A stretch of DNA of 64,000 bases from Streptomyces sp. MUM 203J. Its GTDB lineage: Bacteria > Actinomycetota > Actinomycetes > Streptomycetales > Streptomycetaceae. Location of the stretch: NCBI RefSeq assembly GCF_022414595.1, contig NZ_JADWYO010000027.1, positions 1 through 64,000 of the forward strand, read 5' to 3'. The position numbers and the translations under genes were made by a program. The notes below the pieces were generated by a model. It was not told where the DNA came from and searched no databases. It saw only the letters and a program-made list of their open reading frames with translations. Shown in pieces: positions 8,523 to 16,146 of the stretch. Numbering within the stretch: the stretch's first letter is position 1; every line of letters begins with the position of its first letter.

Positions 8523-9215
8523 TCAGCCCTTCGAGGCACCGGCCGGGACGGACTCCTGGTCCGGCCGGGCACCGTCCAAGGCCGCGGCGGCCCGCTCGGC
8601 CGCCGACCTGGCCGCGGCCTTCTTGGCCCGCTGCTTGATCACCAGCATCGATGTGAGCCCCACGGCGACGGCCAGGACGAGGCCGACCCACGAGAACCGC
8701 TTCAGCCAGGCCTCCGCGACGATCCCCACCGAGTAGATGACGGCGGTCGTGCCGCCCGCCCAAAGGATCCCGCCGAAGACGTTGGCGATCAGGAACTTCC
8801 AGTACGGCATCCGCAGCACGCCGGCCAGCGGGCCCGCGAAGATCCGCAGCAGGGCGACGAACCGGCCGAAGAAGACGGCCCACATGCCCCACTTCTCGAA
8901 GGACCGCTCGGCCATCGCGATGTTGGCCTCGCTGAAGTGGCCCGGGAACTTGCCGCCCAGCCAGGTCAGCAGCGGCCTGCCTCCCCTGCGGCCGATCGCG
9001 TAGCCGATGGAGTCGCCGATGATCGCGCCCGCGGTGGCGCAGGCGCCGAGCACCCACGGGTTGATCTCGCCGTGCTGGGAGGCCAGGAGAGCGGAGCTGA
9101 CCAGCACGATCTCGCCCGGCAGGGGGATTCCGAGGCTTTCGAGCCCGATCACCACACCCACCAGGATGTAGATGCTGAGCGGTGGCACCGTCTCAAGCCA
9201 CTCCTGGACGTGCAA
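8523..9215 (-). CDS. DedA family membrane protein
   Basis: 230 aa integral membrane protein of the DedA/SNARE-associated family, linked to undecaprenyl-phosphate or phospholipid flipping. Seen are ESLGIPLPGEIVLV (re-entrant loop with the conserved Glu), GAIIGDSIGYAIGRRGG, and VFFGRFVALLRIFAGPLAG with the conserved Arg residues, then two C-terminal helices and a charged Ala/Lys/Arg tail. I place the start at a TTG (9215) because it has a GGAGGAA site at the right distance; the frame continues open to 9287 without such a site. Convergent with the gene at 7892. Confidence 0.88.
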   Translation of the reverse strand: MHVQEWLETVPPLSIYILVGVVIGLESLGIPLPGEIVLVSSALLASQHGEINPWVLGACATAGAIIGDSIGYAIGRRGGRPLLTWLGGKFPGHFSEANIAMAERSFEKWGMWAVFFGRFVALLRIFAGPLAGVLRMPYWKFLIANVFGGILWAGGTTAVIYSVGIVAEAWLKRFSWVGLVLAVAVGLTSMLVIKQRAKKAAARSAAERAAAALDGARPDQESVPAGASKG

Positions 9216-9371
9216 CGCCGGTTCCTCCGTTGTGTCGACCTGCGGGAACGAGGGTGGAGCGGGCAGCCTACCTGTTCCCGCCGACAACCCCTCGGCTGTG
9301 GATCACCACAGGAGACGCCCGGGCGGACGCGAGGGTTGCCCCGCAGGTGGACACAGCGCGGAGAAACGCGA

Positions 9372-9402
9372 CCGCCCCCGCACCGGAAGGGTGCGGGGGC
9401 GG
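9372..9402. terminator. Hairpin terminator
   Basis: A 13-base GC-rich stem with a 5-base loop (9385-9389), immediately downstream of the thioesterase gene's stop on the minus strand and upstream of the dedA promoter. Confidence 0.8.
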
Positions 9403-9417
9403 GAGACGGGAGGCCCG

Positions 9418-9870
9418 TCAGGCGTTCGGGCGCAGGGTCCAGGTGATGGTCATCTCCCCGGTCACTCCGCCGTCCTCGCGAGTGATCTCGATACGGACCG
9501 GGAACTCTGGGCGCTGCCCGGCATCGAGTTCCGCGATGACCTCGTCGCGGGTGCGGCCCAGGGTGGCGGTCGCCGTGACGACGCCCATCGCGAGCTTCTT
9601 GTACGCGATCTCGGACCGGACGGCGAGCGGAACGGCCCGGCCCATCTGGTCACCGAAGGCACCGATGACGATGGCGCCGCTGGCGGACTCGCCCAGGGTG
9701 AACATCGCGCCCGCGTGCGGGCCGCCCACGTGGTTGTGGAAGTCCTTCTGGTCGGGCAGGCGCAGCACCGCGCGGTCGGCGGTCGCCTCGACGACCTCCA
9801 GGTTCAGGGTCCTGGCCATGGGAACCGTGGCCAGCAGCATCTCGCCGATGTTCGGCAGCGTGTCGGACAT
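9418..9870 (-). CDS. Hotdog-fold protein, DUF4442/PaaI thioesterase-like
   Basis: 150 aa hotdog-fold protein resembling PaaI-type acyl-CoA thioesterases and DUF4442. The pattern DFHNHVGGPHAGAMFTLGESASG corresponds to the central helix and the HGG-like active-site turn, followed by four strands (LAVRSEIAYKKLAMG, VVTATATLGR, EFPVRIEITRE, MTITWTLRPN). Substrate unknown. It is a single gene, divergent from the membrane protein gene at 10010. Confidence 0.8.
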   Translation of the reverse strand: MSDTLPNIGEMLLATVPMARTLNLEVVEATADRAVLRLPDQKDFHNHVGGPHAGAMFTLGESASGAIVIGAFGDQMGRAVPLAVRSEIAYKKLAMGVVTATATLGRTRDEVIAELDAGQRPEFPVRIEITREDGGVTGEMTITWTLRPNA

Positions 9871-10009
9871 ACCCAGAAGTTACCAGGCAGTAGCAAGGGC
9901 GGGGAACCCCTGTCGCCGACGGCGGAGAGCCCGACCCCCCGCACTCCCCGGTGATCCGGCCCGGGGCGGCCATGACTCCCATCACCCCGCCCCTCTATGG
10001 TTACTGGCC

Positions 10010-11098
10010 ATGTGGCCAGGACAGCAGCCGCCCGGGGGCGAGCAGAACCCGCAGGACCCGAACACACCCCAGCCCTACCGGCAGCCGGGGTATCAGCAGC
10101 CGAACCCGTATCAGCAGCCGGGAATACCCGGCCAGCCACCGGCTCAGCCCGGCCGGCCGCCGCAGCCGGAGTACGGCAGCCCCAACCCTTACCAGCAACC
10201 GACCGTGCCGCAGTACGCCGTGCCCGGGCATCAGCCCGGCGCACCGACCCCGCCTCCGGGGAAGGACGGCGGCGACCGCAGGACCACGGCGGTCGTCGCG
10301 TCGGCGGCGGCGTTCGCCGTCCTGGTGACCGCCGGGGTGACCGGGTACCTCGTCCTCGGTGACGACGGCGGGAAGACGACCGCGAACGACGGCCCGAAGC
10401 CCTCACAGAGCTCGTCCGCGTCCGCCGACCCGTCCACCGCCCCTCCCGTCGTCGACAACCCGCGCGGCGGTGACAAGGCCGCGAAGCCGACCGTCTCCGG
10501 CTGGAAGGTCGTCTACAACCCCAAGTGGGGCACGGTGTTCGACGTTCCGGGCGACTGGGAGGTCAAGGGGTCCGGCTGGATCATCGGCCTGGAGGACGAG
10601 AAGAAGGGCGACGGCTCGCTCCTCCAGGGCATGGGCATGTCCTCTCCCGCCTACTTCAAGAGCGAGTGGTGCACGTACGACGACGACAAGGACGGCAAGG
10701 AGGACAGCTGGGAGCTGGCGACGACCGGCACCAAGGGCGCACAGGGCGCGAAGAACACCGAGGAGGCCGCCCGCATCGCCGCCGGAAGCTGGGTCTGGGC
10801 GGCGTACGCGCAGAGCGAGCCCCAGGAGAACATCAAGATCAGCAAGGCTGAGGCGTACACGAGCACGTCCGGCCTGGAGGGCCATGTCGCCACCGCGAGC
10901 GCGGACGGCCTGAAGCACCCTCACAAGTGCGCGACCGACGGCAAGTCCATCGCGTTCGCCTTCAAGAACGCCAAGGGGGACTTCTCGACCTGGGTCCTGT
11001 ACGCCCCGAAGGGCGTCAAGGACGAGGTGCCGGACGCCACGATCAAGAAGATCCTCAGCACGGTGCGCCTCGCCGAGGCCTCGGGCGAGGCCTCCTGA
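10010..11098 (+). CDS. Single-pass membrane protein with Pro/Gln-rich cytoplasmic tail
   Basis: 362 aa. The first 85 residues are Pro/Gln/Tyr-rich and include three NPYQQP repeats. One transmembrane helix follows (about 92-112, TAVVASAAAFAVLVTAGVTG), then a Ser/Ala-rich linker and a globular extracytoplasmic domain (about 165-355). This layout recurs in many Streptomyces paralogues of unknown role. Two cysteines in the outer domain could form a disulfide. The start has no Shine-Dalgarno; a TATGGT -10-like hexamer lies about 15 bases upstream with ATGACT 18 bases before it, suggesting a leaderless or nearly leaderless transcript (inference). Confidence 0.85.
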   Translation: MWPGQQPPGGEQNPQDPNTPQPYRQPGYQQPNPYQQPGIPGQPPAQPGRPPQPEYGSPNPYQQPTVPQYAVPGHQPGAPTPPPGKDGGDRRTTAVVASAAAFAVLVTAGVTGYLVLGDDGGKTTANDGPKPSQSSSASADPSTAPPVVDNPRGGDKAAKPTVSGWKVVYNPKWGTVFDVPGDWEVKGSGWIIGLEDEKKGDGSLLQGMGMSSPAYFKSEWCTYDDDKDGKEDSWELATTGTKGAQGAKNTEEAARIAAGSWVWAAYAQSEPQENIKISKAEAYTSTSGLEGHVATASADGLKHPHKCATDGKSIAFAFKNAKGDFSTWVLYAPKGVKDEVPDATIKKILSTVRLAEASGEAS

Positions 11099-11139
11099 CC
11101 GCTCGGGAGAGGCCCCGCCACTCGGCGTGGGAGGTCCTG

Positions 11140-12000
11140 TCAGCCGATGCCGAAGGCGCCGTCGGGCGGTACGGGTGACGCCACGGCGTCTTCGTCCCGT
11201 ACCGTCGGCGCGCCTCCGGTGAGGCGGATCAGCGCCGGGCCGTGCTCCACGCGCGCGGGGAACGGATCGCCTGCCGCGAGCCGCGCCAGCCGGGCGGTGT
11301 CCACCGGGACGTGCGAGGCGACGAGCACGAGGTTGCCGAAGCGCCGTCCGCGCAGCACGGCCGGCTCCGCGATCAGCGCCAGCTCCTCGAACACGGCCCC
11401 GAAGGTGGCCAGCTGGGAGCGGAGGAACGTGAAGGGCGCGCCGTCGGCGAGGTTCGCCGCGTACTGCCCGCCCGGCCGCAGCACCCGTGCCACCTCGCGC
11501 GCGTACTCGACCGACGTGAGGTGCGCGGGCACCCGCGAGCCCCCGAACACATCCCCCACCACCAGATCCGCCGAGCCCGTCGGCGCCTCCTCCAGCCACT
11601 CCCGCGCGTCCGCCGCGTGTACGTGGATGCCCCGTCCGTCCGGTCCGGGTTCGGGCACGGGGAGGTGCTCCGCTACCAGGGCGAGCAGGCCCCGGTCGGC
11701 CTCGACGACGTCCTGGCGGGAGCCCGGCCGGGTCGCGGCGACGTAGCGCGGCAGCGTGAGCGCCCCGCCGCCCAGGTGGACGACGCCGAGCGGGAGGCCC
11801 TCGCCGAGCGCGCAGTCCACGACATGCGCGAGCCTGCGCGCGTACTCGAACTCCAGGTGGGTCGGCTCGTCCAGGTCGACGTACGACTGGGGCGCACCGT
11901 CGACGGTCAGCAGCCAGGCCCGCTCCCGGTCGACGTCCGGCATGAGCTTGGCGGTGCCGCCGTCGACGGCGCGGAGTACGGGCAGGGGCTCGGTCACCAC
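11140..12000 (-). CDS. Spermidine-synthase-like (fused-MFS C-terminal type) methyltransferase-fold protein
   Basis: 286 aa Rossmann-fold protein of the spermidine synthase/class I methyltransferase family. The nucleotide-binding region reads LGVVHLGGGALTLPRYVAA with an acidic EAD residue set after it, then HAADAREWLEEAP and DLVVGDVFGGSRVPAHLTS, where spermidine synthases have the catalytic Asp. RPGGQYAANLADG fits strand 5. The aminopropyl-transfer catalytic pattern is incomplete, so true polyamine synthesis is doubtful; the common Streptomyces annotation is 'fused MFS/spermidine synthase' or methyltransferase. It lies just downstream of the EF-Tu paralogue on the same strand. Confidence 0.8.
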   Translation of the reverse strand: MVTEPLPVLRAVDGGTAKLMPDVDRERAWLLTVDGAPQSYVDLDEPTHLEFEYARRLAHVVDCALGEGLPLGVVHLGGGALTLPRYVAATRPGSRQDVVEADRGLLALVAEHLPVPEPGPDGRGIHVHAADAREWLEEAPTGSADLVVGDVFGGSRVPAHLTSVEYAREVARVLRPGGQYAANLADGAPFTFLRSQLATFGAVFEELALIAEPAVLRGRRFGNLVLVASHVPVDTARLARLAAGDPFPARVEHGPALIRLTGGAPTVRDEDAVASPVPPDGAFGIG

Positions 12001-12025
12001 CCCATTCTCCCAGCCTCGGCCGCGG

Positions 12026-13198
12026 CTACCGCACCTCGGTCACCGTGCCCGAACCCACCGTGCGCCCGCCCTCCCGCATCACGAAACCGAGACCGGGCTC
12101 CAGCGGTACCTCACGGCCCAGCTCGACCGTCATGGTGACCGTGTCCCCGGGCCGGGCGACGGCCGCGTCCCCCAGGTCGACGGCCCCGACGACATCGGCC
12201 GTGCGGATGTGGAACTGCGGCCGGCAGCCGGTCGGGACAGGCGCAGCCCGCCCGCCCCCGGCCGCCGGCAGCACGTGCACCCGCGCGGTGAAGCGGCGCC
12301 GCGGCGCGACGCTGCCGGGCGCGGCCACGACGTGCCCGCGGCGTACCGCACCGCGCGGCACCCCGCGCAGCAGCAGGGCGACGCTGTCGCCGGCCTGGGC
12401 GGACTCCATGGGCCTGCCGAACGCCTCCAGACCCGTGACGACGGTCTCCGGAGCGCCGGCGCCCAGCACCTGGACCCGGTCCCCGGTCCGTACCGTGCCG
12501 CGCTCGACGGCACCGGTGACCACGGTGCCGCGCCCGGTGACGGTGAGCACGTTCTCGACGGCCAGCAGAAACGGCCCGTCCACATGCCGCTCGGGCACCG
12601 GCACATAGGTGTCGACGGCGTCGAGCAGCGCCTCGACGGCACGGGTCCAGCGCGGGTCGCCCTCCAGCGCCCGGAGCCCCGAGACCCGGACGACCGGGAC
12701 GGTGCCGCCGCCGTAGCCGTGAGCGGTGAGCAGCTGGCGTACCTCCAGCTCCACGAGGTCGGTGAGTACGTCGTCGCCCGCGTCGGCCTTGCTGAGGGCG
12801 ACGACGATGTGGTCGACACCGACCTGGCGGGCGAGCAGCACGTGCTCGGCGGTCTGCGGCATGATCCCGTCGGGCGCGGAGACCACGAGGATGGCGCCGT
12901 CGAGCCGGGCCGCGCGGGTGGCCATGTTCGTGACGTAGTCGGCGTGGCCGGGCATGTCGACGTGCGCGTAGTGGCGGGTGTCCGTCTCGTACTCGACCTG
13001 CGCGCTGTCGATGGCGGTGCCGCGCCGTGCCTCCTCGGTCGCCCGGTCGATCCGGTCGAACGGGACGAAGGCGCCGGTGCCGCGCTCACCGAGCACCTTG
13101 GTGATGGCGGCGGTGAGCGTGGTCTTGCCGTGGCCGACGTGCCCCATGGTGCCGATGTTGAGATGCGGCTTGGTACGGACGTAGGGGGTCTTGGACAT
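12026..13198 (-). CDS. tuf3: Divergent elongation factor Tu paralogue (Tuf3-like)
   Basis: 390 aa, the full three-domain length of EF-Tu (GTPase about 1-195, then two beta barrels; the end REGGRTVGSG is canonical). It is a divergent copy. The P-loop reads GHVGHGKT rather than GHVDHGKT. The switch I segment is RGTAID where housekeeping EF-Tu has RGITIN, so the Mg-coordinating Thr is Ala62. The guanine-recognition motif is SKAD instead of NKxD. The catalytic His in DMPGHADY is kept. Streptomycetes are known to carry a stress-regulated third tuf gene (tuf3). A GGAAGGAA site lies 10-15 bases before the ATG. A normal housekeeping role is unlikely; a specialised role under starvation or antibiotic stress is inference. 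Confidence 0.9.
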   Translation of the reverse strand: MSKTPYVRTKPHLNIGTMGHVGHGKTTLTAAITKVLGERGTGAFVPFDRIDRATEEARRGTAIDSAQVEYETDTRHYAHVDMPGHADYVTNMATRAARLDGAILVVSAPDGIMPQTAEHVLLARQVGVDHIVVALSKADAGDDVLTDLVELEVRQLLTAHGYGGGTVPVVRVSGLRALEGDPRWTRAVEALLDAVDTYVPVPERHVDGPFLLAVENVLTVTGRGTVVTGAVERGTVRTGDRVQVLGAGAPETVVTGLEAFGRPMESAQAGDSVALLLRGVPRGAVRRGHVVAAPGSVAPRRRFTARVHVLPAAGGGRAAPVPTGCRPQFHIRTADVVGAVDLGDAAVARPGDTVTMTVELGREVPLEPGLGFVMREGGRTVGSGTVTEVR

Positions 13199-13570
13199 GG
13201 CTGGACGGTTCCTTCCCGGAACTGACGCGTGTCGAAGTGCCGGACCCCTCCGCCTTGCCGACCCTCCCCCCCTGCGGGGTCCGCCGGACGATCGTCCCGG
13301 GAAGGGTCAGCTTCGGGCGCCGTCCGGGACGACGGCGGCAGCCTTCGGCGCGTCCGCGAGCGCGGACGACGCTGCGAGGAAGGCATACCGGACCATGGCG
13401 TCGATGCTGCCGTGACCGGTGACGCTCCGTCGACCGGTTTTTCGGGTGGGCCGCGCCCTCCGGAGGGACCCCGCCGCGCGGTGCCCGCCACCCGTGGCGC
13501 CGTCCGGTTCCTGTTCCGCGGGCGTGGTCCGTCACGGCGATCACGGGCGCGTGTCGGTTACGCTCCCCGG
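13199..13570. other. Intergenic region, tuf3 promoter side
   Basis: 372 bases between divergent genes. It holds two small inverted repeats: a perfect 12-base palindrome GGACGATCGTCC (13286-13297) and an 8-base stem at 13351-13368. The tuf3 ribosome binding site lies at its left end. A TACGCT -10-like element about 11 bases before 13571 would make the right-hand gene nearly leaderless. No convincing gene. Confidence 0.5.
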
Positions 13571-14287
13571 ATGCTCGAGCCCGTCGTCCGGCCGTCGCAG
13601 GCCGGCCTCACCCTCCGCCGCTCCAGGGCGCTGCTGTCGCCCTGGTCGCGGCTGGCCCTGCTGGCCGTCCTGCTCGCGAGCGGCGCGGCGGCCGTCGTGG
13701 CCTACGAGCCGCACCGGCTGCTGGCGGACGGCGGCTGGCCACCTCAGGTGAGCGGCACCGGCGCGGCGGTGCTCTTCGGTGCGGCCTACGGGCTGTGTAC
13801 GGCGGCCTTCGTGCCGCGCCCGGTGCTGAACCTCGCGGCGGGAGCACTGTTCGGGACCCAGGCCGGGCTCGGGGCCGCCGTGGGCGGGACGGTCCTGGGC
13901 GCCGGCATCGCGTTCACGCTGGGGCGGGTCCTGGGCCAGGACGCGCTGCGCCCGCTGCTGCGGGGGCGCTTCCTGGAGCTGGCGGACGGGCAGCTCAGCC
14001 GGTACGGGTTCCGGTCGACGCTGGCGATCCGGCTGTTCCCGGGCGTGCCGTTCGCGGCGGCCAACTACTGCGCCGCCGTCTCCCGGATGGGCTACACGCC
14101 GTTCCTGGTCGGCACCGGCCTCGGCTGTGTGCCGAACACGGCCGCGTACGTGATCGCGGGCAGTCAGGCCGCCTCGCCCACGTCCCCGGCGTTCCTCCTC
14201 GCCACCGCCTTCATCGTCGTCAGCGCGCTCGCCGCCGGGGTGGTCGCCTGGCGCAGGCGCCACCGGCTCGCGCGCGACACCGGATGA
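13571..14287 (+). CDS. TVP38/TMEM64 family membrane protein
   Basis: 238 aa membrane protein of the TVP38/TMEM64 (SNARE-associated, VTT-domain) family, a relative of DedA. Landmarks are FVPRPVLNLAAGALFGTQAG, GAGIAFTLGRVLG, and RLFPGVPFAAANYCAAVSRM (the FPGxPF..NY signature). About six hydrophobic segments, with an Arg-rich end. The frame is open upstream to 13229, but the ATG at 13571 gives the family's usual N-terminus. It may help lipid-carrier trafficking, which fits uppP downstream. Confidence 0.85.
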   Translation: MLEPVVRPSQAGLTLRRSRALLSPWSRLALLAVLLASGAAAVVAYEPHRLLADGGWPPQVSGTGAAVLFGAAYGLCTAAFVPRPVLNLAAGALFGTQAGLGAAVGGTVLGAGIAFTLGRVLGQDALRPLLRGRFLELADGQLSRYGFRSTLAIRLFPGVPFAAANYCAAVSRMGYTPFLVGTGLGCVPNTAAYVIAGSQAASPTSPAFLLATAFIVVSALAAGVVAWRRRHRLARDTG

Positions 14288-14368
14288 TCACCGTCCGTTC
14301 ACCCGCGGGCGATACGCTGCACCGACCTCAACGACCGCACACGTACATATCGGGACGGCCCTGGCCCC

Positions 14369-15244
14369 ATGAATTGGTTCGAATCGCTCATCCTCGGACT
14401 CGTCCAGGGGCTGACGGAGTTCCTCCCGATCTCCTCCAGCGCCCACCTGCGTCTCACCGCCGCGTTCGCCGGATGGGCCGACCCGGGCGCCGCGTTCACC
14501 GCGATCACCCAGATCGGTACCGAGGCCGCCGTCCTCATCTACTTCCGCAAGGACATCGGGCGCATCCTCTCCGCGTGGTTCCGGTCCCTGACGGACAAGG
14601 AGATGCGCTCCGACCAGGACGCCCGCCTGGGCTGGCTGGTGATCGTCGGCTCGGTCCCGATCGGCATACTGGGGGTGACCCTCAAGGACCACATCGAGGG
14701 CCCGTTCCGCGATCTGCGGCTGATCGCGACGACCCTGATCCTGCTCGGCGTGGTGCTGGGCTTCGCGGACTGGCTGGCGACCCGCGCCCAGGAGGGCGGC
14801 AGGCACCGTGCCGCGAAGGAGCGCAAGACGCTCGCGGACCTCGGAGTCAGGGACGGCCTGGTCTTCGGCATGTGCCAGGCGATGGCCCTCATTCCGGGTG
14901 TCTCCCGGTCGGGCGCCACGATCAGCGGCGGCCTGTTCATGAACTACTCGCGTGAGTCGGCCGCCCGCTACTCCTTCCTGCTCGCCATCCCTGCCGTGCT
15001 GGCGTCGGGCGTGTACGAACTGAAGGCCGTGAGCGAGGGCCATGTCGCGTGGGCGCCGACCATCTTCGCGACGGCCGTCGCCTTCGGCGTCGGATATGCG
15101 GTGATTGCCTGGTTCATGAAGTTCATCACGACCAAGAGCTTCATGCCGTTCGTCGTCTACCGGATAGGGCTCGGGCTGGTCCTCCTGGCGCTGATCTGGG
15201 CCGGAGTCCTCGACCCGAACGAAGGCGCCCTCTCCGCGGACTGA
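14369..15244 (+). CDS. uppP: Undecaprenyl-diphosphatase UppP (BacA type)
   Basis: 291 aa, eight or so transmembrane helices. It dephosphorylates undecaprenyl diphosphate so the lipid carrier can be reused for peptidoglycan and other envelope polymers; overexpression gives bacitracin resistance in the family. Both active-site motifs are intact: QGLTEFLPISSSAH near the N-terminus and IPGVSRSGATISGG in the middle. The C-terminus ends in LLALIWAGVLDPNEG. It lies 81 bases after the TVP38-like gene and is followed by a hairpin at 15387. Confidence 0.95.
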   Translation: MNWFESLILGLVQGLTEFLPISSSAHLRLTAAFAGWADPGAAFTAITQIGTEAAVLIYFRKDIGRILSAWFRSLTDKEMRSDQDARLGWLVIVGSVPIGILGVTLKDHIEGPFRDLRLIATTLILLGVVLGFADWLATRAQEGGRHRAAKERKTLADLGVRDGLVFGMCQAMALIPGVSRSGATISGGLFMNYSRESAARYSFLLAIPAVLASGVYELKAVSEGHVAWAPTIFATAVAFGVGYAVIAWFMKFITTKSFMPFVVYRIGLGLVLLALIWAGVLDPNEGALSAD

Positions 15245-15386
15245 CATCCGCAGCCGACGGGTTCCGGTGCCTGCCGGTGAGGACGGGAAGGGGCACCCGT
15301 TCACGGTGCCTGCGAGCCTCGGCCAGGCGCGACGGTTCGCCACGGGAGCAGGGGACCGCCGGGACCCGCGTGAGCGGCCGGAGGGG

Positions 15387-15422
15387 CGGGCCGCCGGCTT
15401 GGGGGGGGTGACCGGCGGCCCG
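15387..15422. terminator. Hairpin terminator after uppP
   Basis: Perfect 11-base stem (15387-15397 with 15412-15422) with a G-rich 14-base loop, in the 368-base gap between uppP and the NTF2-like gene. Nothing else recognisable is in the gap apart from GC-rich DNA. Confidence 0.65.
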
Positions 15423-15612
15423 TGTGGTCCGGGGGTTCTCGCGCCCGGAGCCGTACCCATCAGGGTGCCCCGAGAGGGGTGCCCGGCACGAGGGTGCAGG
15501 GCGCCCGTACGCAGGTGTTCCCTTCACACCCCGTGCGAACGGGCCGCCTGCCGTACGGGCGGCACGCCGCCGGGCCCTGGCGCGTCGGACGGGGCGGGCC
15601 GACACTGGAGCG

Positions 15613-16146
15613 ATGACGCAGCGCGTGGACCTGGCCACCGTGATGGACCGGCTGGCCATCGACGAGTTGATCACCGGGTACGCCTTGGCCGTCGACGACG
15701 CGGACTGGCCCGCGTACCGGAGGCTGTTCACGGCGGACGGGCGCCTGGACTGCCGGGACGCGGGCGGCATCGCGGGTCCGGTCGACGAGGCGGCGGCCTG
15801 GCTGACCGGGACGCTCCGGGCGTTCCCGGTGCGCCAGCATCTGATCGTCAACCGACGGGTGCGGCTGCACGAACCGGACGGGTACCCGGCCGACAGCGCG
15901 GAGGCGCGGGCCGACTATGTGGACGCGATACCGCTGGACGGCTTCCTCTCAGGTGGTCGCTACCGGTTCGTGCTCCGGCGCACGCCGGAGGGCTGGCGGG
16001 TGCACTCGGTGGAGGCACACGAGCGGTGGCGCCGGGCTCCCGGCGCATCGGAGGCCGCGACGGCACCGGGCCGCCCCGAGGCTTCCGGGGCTCCTTCGGC
16101 TCCCGGGCGAGGAGGCGCGCATGAGGATGCGAGCCGGGTGGACTGA
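15613..16146 (+). CDS. SnoaL/NTF2-like nuclear-transport-factor-2-fold protein
   Basis: 177 aa. Residues 1-135 match the SnoaL-like (SnoaL_4) fold: an N-terminal helix pair MDRLAIDELITGYALAVDDADWPAYRRLF, then TADGRLDC, FPVRQHLIVNRRV and RYRFVLRRTPEGWRVHSVEAHERW. The last 40 residues are a disordered Ala/Gly/Pro tail. Such proteins are cyclases, isomerases or simple binding proteins; the role here is unknown. A GGAG site precedes the ATG. Its 3' end overlaps the lnt start by 26 bases, so the two are probably co-translated. Confidence 0.8.
   Translation: MTQRVDLATVMDRLAIDELITGYALAVDDADWPAYRRLFTADGRLDCRDAGGIAGPVDEAAAWLTGTLRAFPVRQHLIVNRRVRLHEPDGYPADSAEARADYVDAIPLDGFLSGGRYRFVLRRTPEGWRVHSVEAHERWRRAPGASEAATAPGRPEASGAPSAPGRGGAHEDASRVD

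Noticed and set aside
13307..13396. Minus-strand 29-codon open frame between tuf3 and the TVP38-like gene
   Set aside because: No ribosome binding site and no homologue recognised; could be chance in a GC-rich leader.
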